From the NCBI GenBank assembly GCA_025455775.1, contig JALOLT010000005.1, forward strand, positions 1 through 46,528: a stretch of 46,528 nucleotides of DNA, given 5' to 3'. A program made the translations under genes and the position numbers. The notes beneath the pieces were generated by a model, which did not search any database, was not told the origin of the DNA, and saw only the letters and a program-made list of their open reading frames with translations. This document shows, in pieces, positions 16,742 to 25,133 of the stretch. Numbering within the stretch: position 1 is the stretch's first letter; every line of letters starts with the position of its first letter. The DNA is from Fimbriimonadaceae bacterium (GTDB lineage: Bacteria > Armatimonadota > Fimbriimonadia > Fimbriimonadales > Fimbriimonadaceae).

Positions 16742-17934
16742 ACGAGCCTCCTTTCGACAACACCAACTGGATCGAACTTTTTGAACTTCACACCGATTGT
16801 GACGAGGATCACGATAAAGATCGTGATGGGGACTGGCAAAGTGTAAACCATGGCGAGACGGTCGGTTGTATCGAGGGCGAAGGCGCGGGGATCCATGAGG
16901 ACCTTCTTGACCCCCTCCAGCAAGCCCCATGAGACGAAAATTCCGATGACCCAACCCCCGATCACAACGACGCTTGTCTCGGCTAAAACCCGAGTGAGCA
17001 AGGCCTTTTTTGTGTAACCTAGTGCCTGCAAGAGGCCAAACTCTTGCACGCGTTGGCTGAGATGGATGTTAATAAGCATCCCCATCATGATGGTAATGAC
17101 AATCACCAAGAGACCGATCACAACGTTCAAGATCTGATATAGGATATTGAACATCGTATCTGCTTGTTCTTCCAGCTTAGCGTAAGTAAAGACTCTTGCA
17201 TTCTGACCCTTAAGATGTTCTTCGACCCATAGATCAAATTGTCTTTGATCCCTCGGATCCTGGGTAAAAAAGAGGAGGCTGTCGATGGGAGGAAAGTGGT
17301 AGTTTTGGTGATATTCGAGGGGGATCACTGCTTTCCACTCGCTCGTGTGGATGACTCCCACGATCTTAACCGGCAAGGGTGAAAAAGCCTCTGGGATATC
17401 TGGTTCCAAGAGGTTGTCTCCTAGCCTTTTGCCGAGATTTCTGGCCAGGGGTTCGCTCACCAGTGCCTCCGGTTCGCCGGGGGTTGGCATCCGCCCTTCA
17501 ATTCGTCCTCCTCCCGATCGCTGGATGAAGAACTCGATGTCCTCCTTCCCCAGGGCTGCGATCGCAAAAGGCCAGGGGCCGACAATGGACTTCACCTCAA
17601 TATCGGTCGACCGAAATGTCATTACCCGAGCGAGAGGAACCGGTGATTTCGACTGAATGTCCTCGCGCAAGACGGGGGTGAGCTCCGCATTCCCCCTGGG
17701 GGTCACTGCGGCAAAGTGGCGAGAATTGCTATAGATCGTGCGAATCGAAAGGGTGATCGAATTGATCAAACTCACGATTCCACAAATGAGCAAGACGGCT
17801 AAGATGATAACGGAAGCCAATGGCAAAGACTTGCCAAGATTCCGGACGAGATAGGTGGTAGCATTCAGAGGATTCTTCTGAACATTCACCTTTCTCTGTC
17901 TCGTAGCCCTCGCAACCTCTTCGTCCCTTACCAT
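16738..17934 (-). CDS. FtsX/MacB-like ABC transporter permease
   Basis: A 398-residue permease with the MacB-type layout. It has an N-terminal helix (LASVIILAVLLICGIVSLIN, near residues 38-58) and a periplasmic MacB_PCD-like domain of about 210 residues (with GRMPTPGEPEALVSE and VKIVGVIHTSEW). Three C-terminal helices form the FtsX domain, with the characteristic HLSQRVQEFGLLQALGYTKK coupling segment. With the downstream ATPase it forms a type VII ABC pair. No lipoprotein LolA-like or MacA-like partner is adjacent, so lipoprotein sorting, peptide or antibiotic export cannot be told apart. It starts 7 nt after the RibD-C reductase gene ends. Confidence 0.88.
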   Translation of the reverse strand: MVRDEEVARATRQRKVNVQKNPLNATTYLVRNLGKSLPLASVIILAVLLICGIVSLINSITLSIRTIYSNSRHFAAVTPRGNAELTPVLREDIQSKSPVPLARVMTFRSTDIEVKSIVGPWPFAIAALGKEDIEFFIQRSGGGRIEGRMPTPGEPEALVSEPLARNLGKRLGDNLLEPDIPEAFSPLPVKIVGVIHTSEWKAVIPLEYHQNYHFPPIDSLLFFTQDPRDQRQFDLWVEEHLKGQNARVFTYAKLEEQADTMFNILYQILNVVIGLLVIVITIMMGMLINIHLSQRVQEFGLLQALGYTKKALLTRVLAETSVVVIGGWVIGIFVSWGLLEGVKKVLMDPRAFALDTTDRLAMVYTLPVPITIFIVILVTIGVKFKKFDPVGVVERRLV

Positions 17935-17940
17935 CTTTCT

Positions 17941-18630
17941 CTAACCTACTGAGCGACCCTCTCGCCGATACCGCAAAAAGATCTCGCTCTCGACCGGGAT
18001 ACAGGAGATGAGGTCGTACCTCTGGACGGAACCTCTGGGCAAGGGTAAACCCTCGCCGAGAGTTGGCACATCGCGCCCCAGCTTGATCTTCGGGGCGAAA
18101 GTGAGAAAGATCTCATCGATCAGGTCCAATGAAAACAAGGCTGCATTGAGTTCCCCGCCCCCCTCGACCAGGAGGAAGTCGATTCCACAGTCGCGCTTCA
18201 TCCACTCCAGGGTCTTGTCCCAGTCGATTTCACCCTCGCCGAACGAAATCGACTGGAGATCTTCCGGCAAGCGCTGGCAGGTTTCAATCGGACAAACCAC
18301 AAAAGTCTGATCGGGAAACTGGGTGAAGAAGGAGTGAGTGCCATCCACTGCCCCAGATTTGCTCACAACAAACCTCATCAGGCGAGGGCTGTAGTTGAGC
18401 GCAGGAGTGGCCCTGAGAGTGCCAGCCCCAATGATCACAGCCTGGGCTTGGCCCTGAACCTGTTTCATGGTGGCGTGGTCAACCGCGCTTCCCAGGTCGT
18501 GCACCGATTGGTCGCGATCCCCTGTGATGATCTTCCCGTCGATGGTGCTGACCATATTCAAAAAGATCGTGGGGCGGTTGGGGTTTTGAGTCCCAGGGAT
18601 TGTGAGTTCGGGATAGACGCCGTGAGCCAC
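17941..18630 (-). CDS. RibD C-terminal/dihydrofolate reductase-like NADPH reductase
   Basis: A 229-residue reductase of the RibD_C fold. Motifs: TIFLNMVSTIDGKIITGD at the N-terminus (equivalent of the SLDGK motif), AVIIGAGTLRATPALNYSPR (NADPH/substrate strand), FLLVEGGGELNAALFSLDLI (the conserved VEGG glycine-rich turn) and DEIFLTFAPKI. The deaminase half of bifunctional RibD is absent, so it is either a stand-alone riboflavin-pathway pyrimidine reductase or a relative acting on other substrates. It starts at a GTG at 18630, 10 nt after the DsbA-like gene. Riboflavin kinase is 13 kb away, so the context does not decide. Confidence 0.85.
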   Translation of the reverse strand: MAHGVYPELTIPGTQNPNRPTIFLNMVSTIDGKIITGDRDQSVHDLGSAVDHATMKQVQGQAQAVIIGAGTLRATPALNYSPRLMRFVVSKSGAVDGTHSFFTQFPDQTFVVCPIETCQRLPEDLQSISFGEGEIDWDKTLEWMKRDCGIDFLLVEGGGELNAALFSLDLIDEIFLTFAPKIKLGRDVPTLGEGLPLPRGSVQRYDLISCIPVESEIFLRYRREGRSVG

Positions 18631-18639
18631 TCTCTCTCT

Positions 18640-19251
18640 CTACTCCTTACACGCGGCAAGCTCAGCCACGACTGCCTTTCGAAGCACGGAAAGAGGCTGT
18701 TCTGCGTACCGATAGTCCCCGATAAAGAAGGTCGGCACGTTATAGACTCCGGCCCCATAGGAGTCGTCATCGAACTTGATGATTTCTGCCTCGTAGCTTC
18801 GACCACAGATCGCGCCGCGCAGACCCTCCTCGTCGAGGCCAACTTTGGTGCCGAGGGCGATCAGAACCTCTGGATCATTGCCGTCTAACGATTCTTCCCA
18901 GATCGCGCGATAGACCAACTCGATGAAGGAATCGCCCTTGCCTTGGGTCTGGGCAAAGGCGGCAGCTTCGAGGGCGTTGTGGATGCGGGGGCCAGTAACT
19001 TTTTCGGCGGTCGGGGGCTCCATGCCCTGGGCAGCATAGGCAAGTTCCAACCTTGTTGGGGTCGCGGGACGGTTGGTTGCGACAACTGGCGAAGGACTCC
19101 GTTCAGGGATTTCCAGTTCGTCCGGCCAAAGTTCGTGGCCAACCCAGTGAAGCTCTGCCCCGAATTCGTCGCGCAGGGCGAGAGCTTGAAAGACTCCGAT
19201 GTAACACCAAGGGCAAGTGAAGTCGTGGGCAATCGTGATCGTGATTGGCAT
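18640..19251 (-). CDS. DsbA-like/FrnE-family oxidoreductase
   Basis: A 203-residue thioredoxin-fold protein with an inserted helical domain. The active site is FTCPWCYIGVFQAL near residue 13. The cis-Pro loop is seen in GVYNVPTFFIGDYR near residue 175, followed by AEQPLSVLRKAV. CPWC with the insertion and no signal peptide matches the cytoplasmic FrnE/2-hydroxychromene-2-carboxylate isomerase-like group, often dithiol oxidoreductases or glutathione-linked isomerases. It is first in a reverse-strand unit with the RibD-C reductase and ABC genes. It diverges from the redoxin gene at 19318, so the two redox genes share an intergenic region of 66 bp. Confidence 0.85.
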   Translation of the reverse strand: MPITITIAHDFTCPWCYIGVFQALALRDEFGAELHWVGHELWPDELEIPERSPSPVVATNRPATPTRLELAYAAQGMEPPTAEKVTGPRIHNALEAAAFAQTQGKGDSFIELVYRAIWEESLDGNDPEVLIALGTKVGLDEEGLRGAICGRSYEAEIIKFDDDSYGAGVYNVPTFFIGDYRYAEQPLSVLRKAVVAELAACKE

Positions 19252-19317
19252 CGCTAGATTCTGACTGGGACTGGACTTTTGGCTCTGGGAAGGGGTTCTC
19301 GCTTGGGTGGAACTCGT

Positions 19318-20046
19318 ATGATAGGGCAGGTGAATAACAAGCTCTTCGGTCTGATCATCGCCTTTGTGGCGGTGGCTTCAGGGACTGGTCTTCTCTTTTT
19401 GCTCCCTCGAGAGGCTCAAGTGGCTCGTCAGCCTCAGGCAGCAACCGCAACCGAAGTGCGAGCAAGTGACGAAAAGGATCTTGGCGAAGACCTCTTGCTC
19501 AAGACGCGAAATTGGAAGAACCAGCAAGCCCTCGACTTCCGGTTACCTGGGACAGACGGCAAAACTCACACCTTGGCGAGCCTCACAGATGGCAAGCCTT
19601 TGATGCTGTTTTTCATCGAAAAGGACTGTCCTTGCTGCATCACGGCCCAACCTTTTTTCAATGCCCTCGGTAGTGCCTACAAGGGCCAGGCTAACGTCTA
19701 TGGCGTGATCAATAGTGACCTTGCCTTCGCAGAGAGATGGAAGAAGGCGACAGACACGACCTTTCCTCTCTTGATCGACCCCAAGCGAGACCTGATCGAT
19801 GGGATGAACGCAGAGCAAGCCCTTTACACTGCCATCATCTCGCCAAATCGGATCGTCACCCTCTACTTGCCAGGCTATTCAAAGGCATTGCTTGGTGAGT
19901 TGGATCGGGAATTGGCGCGACTGACAGGGATTCCACCGAAGTCACTGGATGTGAGCGAAGCTCCAGACGAGATCACCACTGGCTGCTCGTTTATCACCCC
20001 CAAAAAGAGCCCCCCAGAACAAGAGAATCCTGCCGCCAGTAGCTAG
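19318..20046 (+). CDS. membrane-anchored or secreted AhpC/TSA-type redoxin
   Basis: A 242-residue protein with an N-terminal hydrophobic signal/anchor (LFGLIIAFVAVASGTGLLFL). A thioredoxin-like domain starts near residue 60 (ALDFRLPGTDGKTHTLASL). The usual CxxC position reads FIEKDCPCCITAQPFF, so three Cys are present as C-x-C-C. The C-terminus carries another Cys in EITTGCSF and a Pro/Glu/Lys tail. It fits periplasmic ResA/TlpA or AhpC-like redoxins, but the C-P-C-C arrangement is unusual and the partner is unknown. The ATG at 19318 is preferred over the upstream frame opening at 19279. Confidence 0.8.
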   Translation: MIGQVNNKLFGLIIAFVAVASGTGLLFLLPREAQVARQPQAATATEVRASDEKDLGEDLLLKTRNWKNQQALDFRLPGTDGKTHTLASLTDGKPLMLFFIEKDCPCCITAQPFFNALGSAYKGQANVYGVINSDLAFAERWKKATDTTFPLLIDPKRDLIDGMNAEQALYTAIISPNRIVTLYLPGYSKALLGELDRELARLTGIPPKSLDVSEAPDEITTGCSFITPKKSPPEQENPAASS

Positions 20047-20058
20047 CGGCAGGATTCT
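20024..20058. terminator. hairpin between convergent redoxin and rplA genes
   Basis: AGAATCCTGCCGC and GCGGCAGGATTCT form a perfect 13-bp stem with a 9-nt loop containing the redoxin TAG stop. It has no T tract but a strong stem exactly between convergent genes, so bidirectional termination is likely. Confidence 0.6.
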
Positions 20059-20077
20059 GTGAACTGGCGAAGGGCGA

Positions 20078-20806
20078 CTAGTGGCCGCTTGCCTTGCTGG
20101 CGAGGGTAGGCTCAAGCTTGATCCCAGGCCCCATTGTGCTGCTGATCGTGATGCTCTGGAGATAACGACCCTTGGAACTCGACGGCTTCGCCTTGATGAC
20201 AGCGTCGAGGGCAGCGATCAGGTTTTCCTTGAGCTGCTCGTCGCTAAAGGAGACCTTTCCGATGGAAAGGTGAACGATTCCCGCCTTTTCCGCCCGGTAT
20301 TCCACACGAGTCGCACCCTTGATTTCCTTCACTGCTTGGCCGATGGCGTCGGTAACAGTGTTGTTTCGTTTGTTGGGAGTCTTGGGGCCAAGGAACTTAC
20401 CAACCTTTCCGATTTGGGGGGCCATGTCGCTGGTGGCGAGCATGATGTCGAATCCCTTCCAGCCTTCTTGAATCCTCTTGATCAGGTCTTCGTCACCCAC
20501 AAAGTCGGCTCCAGCTGCTTCGGCTTCCTTTGCCAGGTCTCCCTTGGCCAGAACCGCGACCTTCTTGATCTTGCCGGTACCGTGGGGAAGATTCGTGATT
20601 CCTCTTACATTCTGGTCGCTCTTGCGGGGATCAATGCCGAGTCGGATCGCCAGATCAACGGTTTCCTTCAGCTTCTTGGTGGTTGCTGTCTGGCGGACGA
20701 GGGCAAGGGCTTCATCAATCTCGTAGAGCTTGTTTTTGTCAACGAGGGAAGAGATGGCGGCATAGCGCTTAGAAACTTTGGTTTTAGATCGGATATTTTG
20801 TCTCAA
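20078..20806 (-). CDS. rplA: ribosomal protein uL1
   Basis: A 242-residue large-subunit stalk protein. Landmarks: KVSKRYAAISSLVDKNKLYE, TVDLAIRLGIDPRKSDQNVR, GADFVGDEDLIKRIQEGW, FDIMLATSDMAPQIGKVGKF, LGPKTPNKRNNTVT, VEYRAEKAGIVHLSIGKVSF and the C-terminal SITISSTMGPGIKLE. The start is taken as the TTG at 20806, because a strong GGAGGTG lies 5 nt before it; the frame stays open upstream but the extra residues do not look like L1. Normally rplA follows rplK and precedes rplJ/rplL; here it stands alone, with a peptidase gene divergent upstream. Confidence 0.93.
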   Translation of the reverse strand: MRQNIRSKTKVSKRYAAISSLVDKNKLYEIDEALALVRQTATTKKLKETVDLAIRLGIDPRKSDQNVRGITNLPHGTGKIKKVAVLAKGDLAKEAEAAGADFVGDEDLIKRIQEGWKGFDIMLATSDMAPQIGKVGKFLGPKTPNKRNNTVTDAIGQAVKEIKGATRVEYRAEKAGIVHLSIGKVSFSDEQLKENLIAALDAVIKAKPSSSKGRYLQSITISSTMGPGIKLEPTLASKASGH

Positions 20807-20908
20807 GGAAACACCTCCGTGGTGAGTGCGAACCTCGATAGGCATGCTTTCGCGCCCCGAAGTCTCCCACAGGAACTGCAAGTATGGCAGACGCAGTATG
20901 CTAGACCT

Positions 20909-22111
20909 ATGACATCGAGTCTTGTCGCCCTGGCGATGGCACTGCCCCTGGCCCAAGCAAATGTGAGCCAAGCCCCCCAGACAAAAGACGACTTTCCTGC
21001 GACATGGCGCAAAGTTGAGTCGGCGATCCGTGGGCGCTACTATGGCCGCGTGGCTCAAAAGGACAAGATGGATCGCCTTCTGGCAGCAACGGCACCAAAG
21101 GCGACGAGCGCCACATCACGGCAGAAGTTCAGCCAAATCGTGAACCAAATGATCCGCGAGTTTGGTGACAGCCACTTCGCTTTCTACACAAACGAGGATC
21201 AAGGGTTTTATCTTTTTGACGGGCTCATGCGGAGAGATCGCTCGGCGGAAATGCCCCATATCGGTGCCTGGTTTACGCCATCAGCAACTGGGGGCTACAC
21301 AGTTCGCATGGTTTTAGATGGTCAAGAAGCTGCCAAGGTCGGGTTGCGCAAAGGAGATGTGGTTCTCACGATCAATGGCGAGCCCTTCTCTCCGATCTCC
21401 TCACTAGCTGCGAATCTGGACCGAAAGAATGACCTCAGGGTGAGGCGGGGGAACGAGATCCTAACCTTTCAAGTCTCTGTGACAACCGACCGCTCCCTCT
21501 CTCTTTTTATGGCTGCAACTCGGAGTAGCGCGAAGGTCTACGAGCTAAACGGCAAAAAGATCGGCTATGTCAAGGTCTGGACAATGGGAGACCGCACCTT
21601 CCATGAATTTCTCAGAATCTGGACTCTCAACGGGGCTGGCACATCGACCGATGCAATGATCCTGGATTTGCGAGATGGTTTTGGCGGACGCCCCGAAGGA
21701 TTCTTCGAGCCTTTCTTTGCTCCCCAAATGGTGATGGAATGGAAGATGGGTTCGGGATCCACCACCCAACTCACTGGCTATGCGAGGCCCCTCGCGGTTC
21801 TGACGAACGGGGGAACCAGGAGTGCCAAGGAGGTCGTGGCGGCGATCTTCAAAAATTCCAAACGAGCGACCCTGATCGGTTCTCCAACAGCTGGAGATGT
21901 CTTGGGCACCACTCCCTTTCAGATCGAACCCTGGGCCTTTTTGGAGATTCCGATGGTACAGCTAACCGTAGATGGCAAAAACTTAGAAAAGAATCCTGTC
22001 GTGCCGGATATCGGAGTCCAGCCGGAAATTGGCGGAGATGGGTCTGATTTGGTGATTGCAGAAGCTCTTCGCCACCTTGTTTCTCAGGTCACTCAGACTC
22101 CCAGAGAGTGA
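20909..22111 (+). CDS. secreted S41-family (C-terminal processing-like) peptidase with PDZ domain
   Basis: A roughly 400-residue exported serine peptidase. Signal peptide MTSSLVALAMALPLAQA; helical region; PDZ domain at about residues 130-185 (AAKVGLRKGDVVLTINGEPF); catalytic S41 domain at about 215-390 (KIGYVKVWTM, MILDLRDGFGGRPEGF). The nucleophile Ser is in TNGGTRSAKEVVAAIF. The Lys of the bacterial CtpA dyad is not in the usual place (the loop reads GSPTAGDVLG), resembling the S41 branch with a Ser-His type site. The ATG at 20909 is followed by a signal peptide; the open frame extends back to 20081, but there it is only the shadow of rplA. Confidence 0.85.
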   Translation: MTSSLVALAMALPLAQANVSQAPQTKDDFPATWRKVESAIRGRYYGRVAQKDKMDRLLAATAPKATSATSRQKFSQIVNQMIREFGDSHFAFYTNEDQGFYLFDGLMRRDRSAEMPHIGAWFTPSATGGYTVRMVLDGQEAAKVGLRKGDVVLTINGEPFSPISSLAANLDRKNDLRVRRGNEILTFQVSVTTDRSLSLFMAATRSSAKVYELNGKKIGYVKVWTMGDRTFHEFLRIWTLNGAGTSTDAMILDLRDGFGGRPEGFFEPFFAPQMVMEWKMGSGSTTQLTGYARPLAVLTNGGTRSAKEVVAAIFKNSKRATLIGSPTAGDVLGTTPFQIEPWAFLEIPMVQLTVDGKNLEKNPVVPDIGVQPEIGGDGSDLVIAEALRHLVSQVTQTPRE

Positions 22112-22189
22112 TCTGTAGCGAAAACCTCAAGTTGATTGCGAAGTTCGCACCCTAACTGACCCCCGTATATTTGCCGATGACAAAGGCGG

Positions 22190-22921
22190 ATGGAAAGAGG
22201 TCTTTATATGGCAGGAACTGCGATGAGTACTTCCACCAAGTGGATGGAAGTCATTGCGAACAATCTTGCCAATACGAGCACCACTGGCTTTAAGCGCGAC
22301 GTCATGGTCTTCAACGATGGTCTGATGCGCGAGATGGCCAGAGATTCAGGTCGTGGCGAAACGATTGGTCAGCTCGGCGCTGGTGCGATCCCTATGCGCA
22401 TGATGACCATCTTTGAGGCTGGCGTTCATAACCCAACCGGAAATCCTCTTGACCTAGCGATTGCAAACGACCATGCCATGTTCTCTGTCCAGACTCCTCA
22501 GGGAGTGAGATACAGCCGAGATGGCGCTTTTGCCCTGAACACTGAGCGTCAGCTTGTAACCAAGAACGGTTCTCTTGTTTTGGACGGAAATGGTCAGCCC
22601 ATCGTCATCCCTCCTGGCAAGATGGAGATCGCTCAAGACGGAGCGATCACGGTCAATGAGCAGCAAGTCGCCCAAATTGCTCTCTTTGAGGGCCAATTCA
22701 GCAAGATGGGTGACAGCCTCTTTGCTGGCCAGTCCACTCAACGTCTTCCTGCCGAAAGAGCTCAAATGCTCCAAGGCTTTATCGAATCATCGAATGTCAA
22801 CGCGGTCACAGAAATGATCGCGATGATCCGACTGCATCGGGCCTTCGACATGGCACAAAAAAGTGCAATGAGCCAAGACGAAGCCACCCAACGACTTCTC
22901 CAGACTATCCAAGGCCAATAA
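22190..22921 (+). CDS. flgF: flagellar proximal rod protein FlgF
   Basis: A 243-residue flagellar rod protein, exported by the flagellar type III system. It begins MERGLYMAGTAMSTSTKWME, matching the FlgF start, then VIANNLANTSTTGFKRD, the rod/hook N-terminal helix motif. The central D1 domain has NDHAMFSVQTPQGVRYSRDG. The C-terminal motif is GFIESSNVNAVTEMIAMIRL, then HRAFDMAQK. The ATG at 22190 fits the family start better than the internal ATG at 22208, although the latter has an AAAGAGG before it. It opens the flg operon and is followed 129 nt later by flgG. Confidence 0.9.
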   Translation: MERGLYMAGTAMSTSTKWMEVIANNLANTSTTGFKRDVMVFNDGLMREMARDSGRGETIGQLGAGAIPMRMMTIFEAGVHNPTGNPLDLAIANDHAMFSVQTPQGVRYSRDGAFALNTERQLVTKNGSLVLDGNGQPIVIPPGKMEIAQDGAITVNEQQVAQIALFEGQFSKMGDSLFAGQSTQRLPAERAQMLQGFIESSNVNAVTEMIAMIRLHRAFDMAQKSAMSQDEATQRLLQTIQGQ

Positions 22922-23050
22922 GGACACGCTCCCGGACTGCTCTGATGGATCGGGGCAGAGGGATGAGATTCTCCCGCAGCGGGATTCTCACCAAATGGTC
23001 AAGGATGGCGCGGAACGACAAAAAACTAACGAAAGAAAGAGTCCGCCCCC

Positions 23051-23839
23051 ATGATGCGAGCATTGAACACAGCCGGCACCGGAATGGTTGCCCAACAAAT
23101 GAACCTAGACGTGATTGCCAACAACTTGGCAAACGTCAACACGACGGCATTCAAATCGCAACGTGCCGAATTCCAAGACCTCATGTACAACACCTTTCGG
23201 GCGTCTGGCGCTGCTTCTGGCGGAGAGGCCAGACTGCCTCAATCGGCTCAGATCGGACTGGGTGCACGATTCTCTGCCTCTTCCTCTTCCTTTGCTCCTG
23301 GATCACTGACTGCAACCGGCAGCCCCACAGATATTGCCATCAACGGTGACGGGTTCCTTCAGATTCAATTGCCGAGTGGCGAGACTGCCTATACGCGAGA
23401 CGGAGCCTTGAAGGTCGATGCGAATGGCCAGGTGGTCACGAGTGACGGTTATCACCTGATTCCCCAGATTACAGTCCCGGTTGGGGCGAGAGCCCTGACG
23501 ATCGCCTCGGGCGGCGAAGTGACAGCAGTTTTGCCGGGAAACAATGACCCGACGGAGCTCGGCCAGATCACTCTGGTGATGTTCACAAACCCAGCTGGCT
23601 TAACCAGGATGGGTCAGAACCTCTTTTCTGCTGGTGGTGCTTCTGGTCAGCCATCCACCGTCACACCGGGAACCAGTGGCGCAGGAATTCTCCAACAAAG
23701 CTTTATCGAAGGATCGAACGTTCAGGTCGTCGAGGAAATGGTGCGAATGATCACTGCCCAGCGCGCTTACGAGATTAACTCGAAGGCGATTCAAACCTCC
23801 GATGACATGCTCAGCATTCTCAACAGCCTAAAGAGGTAA
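23051..23839 (+). CDS. flgG: flagellar distal rod protein FlgG
   Basis: A 262-residue distal-rod protein. N-terminus MMRALNTAGTGMVAQQMNLD with VIANNLANVNTTAFKSQRAE and the FlgG-typical EFQDLMYNTFR. The central domain has INGDGFLQIQLPSGETAYTR and DGYHLIPQITVPVGA. The C-terminus reads LQQSFIEGSNVQVVEEMVRM, then ITAQRAYEINSKAI, diagnostic of FlgG. It forms the distal rod passing through the P and L rings encoded downstream. Two ATG codons are adjacent; no strong Shine-Dalgarno is visible, only GAAAGAAAGAG. flgA starts 4 nt after it. Confidence 0.96.
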   Translation: MMRALNTAGTGMVAQQMNLDVIANNLANVNTTAFKSQRAEFQDLMYNTFRASGAASGGEARLPQSAQIGLGARFSASSSSFAPGSLTATGSPTDIAINGDGFLQIQLPSGETAYTRDGALKVDANGQVVTSDGYHLIPQITVPVGARALTIASGGEVTAVLPGNNDPTELGQITLVMFTNPAGLTRMGQNLFSAGGASGQPSTVTPGTSGAGILQQSFIEGSNVQVVEEMVRMITAQRAYEINSKAIQTSDDMLSILNSLKR

Positions 23840-23843
23840 TCGT

Positions 23844-25133
23844 ATGATCTCCACACTCTTAACCCTTTGCCTCGCCTCGGCCCCTGCGATTTCTCCTGTC
23901 TCGATCAGGGTGGAGGGCGAAGGATATTTGCGCTTTGTCCGCGAAGGCTCCTTGGTTTATGCCAAGGAAGCCATCCTCACGGTGAAAGGGGGCAAGCTTG
24001 CATCGGTCGAGGGGCCAGTCCTGGCTCCCAGCGTGACGATTCCCGATGGCACGACTGGATTCTCAGTATCAATGGATGGATCGATTTCGATCACAGGGGG
24101 CGGCCAGTCGCGAGAGATAGCGAGGCTCGTTCTTGCCGTTGTTGATGAAAGCGTTCGACCAGTCGAGAGTCGTGGCTTTTTCCTGCTCGAAGGCAAGGTG
24201 ACTCTCTCGGAGCCAGGCGAGGGGCTCGTTGGGATCATTCGCCCTGCCAAGAAAAGTGACCGAGATGTTTCTGTCAGTCGGGAGCCAGAAGAGCAGTCGG
24301 TGGTTCGGATCTATCCCCCTGAGTCACTCGAAAAGCCAAAGACCAGTCCCGAAAACTCTCAGGGGAAACCAAATGATCAGGTTAACCAGATTGTTGAGAA
24401 AACCCAGAATTCATTGTCCCTCACAGATGTCCGGCCTGACCTTGCTCTCTTGCAAAAGGGTGGTGTGCAAATCCACCTTCCCTCTACGATCGACATCGAG
24501 GGTGACACGATTTTGATGGGTCAGATCAGTCAGGTTTTTGTTCAGGCTGAAAAAGCTCCCGCAACTGCAGCTCTTGACCTTGGAACGACTCCTCCCTTCG
24601 GAGTAGATCGTCTCATCGACCGAGCACTCATCACTGCCCGACTCAGAAGAGCTGGCTTTCCGCCAGACCAGATTGTGATCACTGGGGCAGCTTCAGTGAG
24701 GGTGAGACGAGCGGGACAATTGATCACCCACGATCAATTCGCCCAAGCAGCCCTTGCCAAGGTCGGGGGAACTCACCAATTGGTGGAACAAGTTTCTCAG
24801 CCGCCCCTGAATGCCCCCAAGGGTCAAGTCGAATTCTTGGTGGAAAGGACTGCGCCGAACGGAGCCTTGCTCCACGTGACAGTCTCCGCCCATGTCGACG
24901 GCAGACGGATCAATAGTCGCACGATTATCCTCAAGGATAGTCAGCCGACTCTTCAGGTGAAAGTAGGAGATACGGTCGATCTGAGGGTGAAGTCAGGATC
25001 CGTGACGGTTATGACCAAGGGCCGAGTGACGAAAGTTGACCCTCAGGCGAGAACTGTCACTGTCCGTACCTCTTTCGGCACGGAGCTCACTGGAAAACCA
25101 ACTACCGACGGAACGATTGAGGTGCAAGCATGA
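23844..25133 (+). CDS. flgA: P-ring assembly chaperone FlgA with an extra FlgG-like N-terminal domain
   Basis: A 429-residue periplasmic protein, about twice the usual FlgA length. A short signal peptide (MISTLLTLCLASAPA) is followed by residues about 21-130 that follow the FlgG D1 pattern step by step (GEGYLRFVREGSLVYAKEA; VLAPSVTIPDGTTGFSVSMD; SRGFFLLEG). A charged linker (about 131-205) follows. The FlgA part is about 205-429: LPSTIDIEGDTILMGQISQV, LITARLRRAGFPPDQIVITG with ASVRVRR, and the SAF-type end VKVGDTVDLRVKSGSVTVMT with KGRVTKVD. FlgA chaperones FlgI polymerisation. It sits between flgG and flgH with a 4-nt ATGA overlap to flgH. The FlgA call is firm; the FlgG-like domain is by eye. 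Confidence 0.85.
   Translation: MISTLLTLCLASAPAISPVSIRVEGEGYLRFVREGSLVYAKEAILTVKGGKLASVEGPVLAPSVTIPDGTTGFSVSMDGSISITGGGQSREIARLVLAVVDESVRPVESRGFFLLEGKVTLSEPGEGLVGIIRPAKKSDRDVSVSREPEEQSVVRIYPPESLEKPKTSPENSQGKPNDQVNQIVEKTQNSLSLTDVRPDLALLQKGGVQIHLPSTIDIEGDTILMGQISQVFVQAEKAPATAALDLGTTPPFGVDRLIDRALITARLRRAGFPPDQIVITGAASVRVRRAGQLITHDQFAQAALAKVGGTHQLVEQVSQPPLNAPKGQVEFLVERTAPNGALLHVTVSAHVDGRRINSRTIILKDSQPTLQVKVGDTVDLRVKSGSVTVMTKGRVTKVDPQARTVTVRTSFGTELTGKPTTDGTIEVQA

Noticed and set aside
16742-16954. N-terminal extension of the ABC ATPase
   Set aside because: The extension is the 3' end of the permease read in another frame; the TTG at 16741 fits the ATPase start and the TTGA overlap.
20081-20908. 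N-terminal extension of the S41 peptidase frame to 676 residues
   Set aside because: This part is the exact antisense of rplA; the signal peptide starts at the ATG at 20909.
20807-20908. L1 autoregulatory leader before rplA (GTGGGAG and a CG-rich hairpin)
   Set aside because: Only part of the known L1-binding pattern is present, and no convincing mimic of the 23S site could be drawn by eye.
22151-22180. Sigma28-like promoter before flgF (GCCGATGA at 22173)
   Set aside because: The -35 half is poor, and the box lies only 10 nt before the ATG, leaving no room for a leader.
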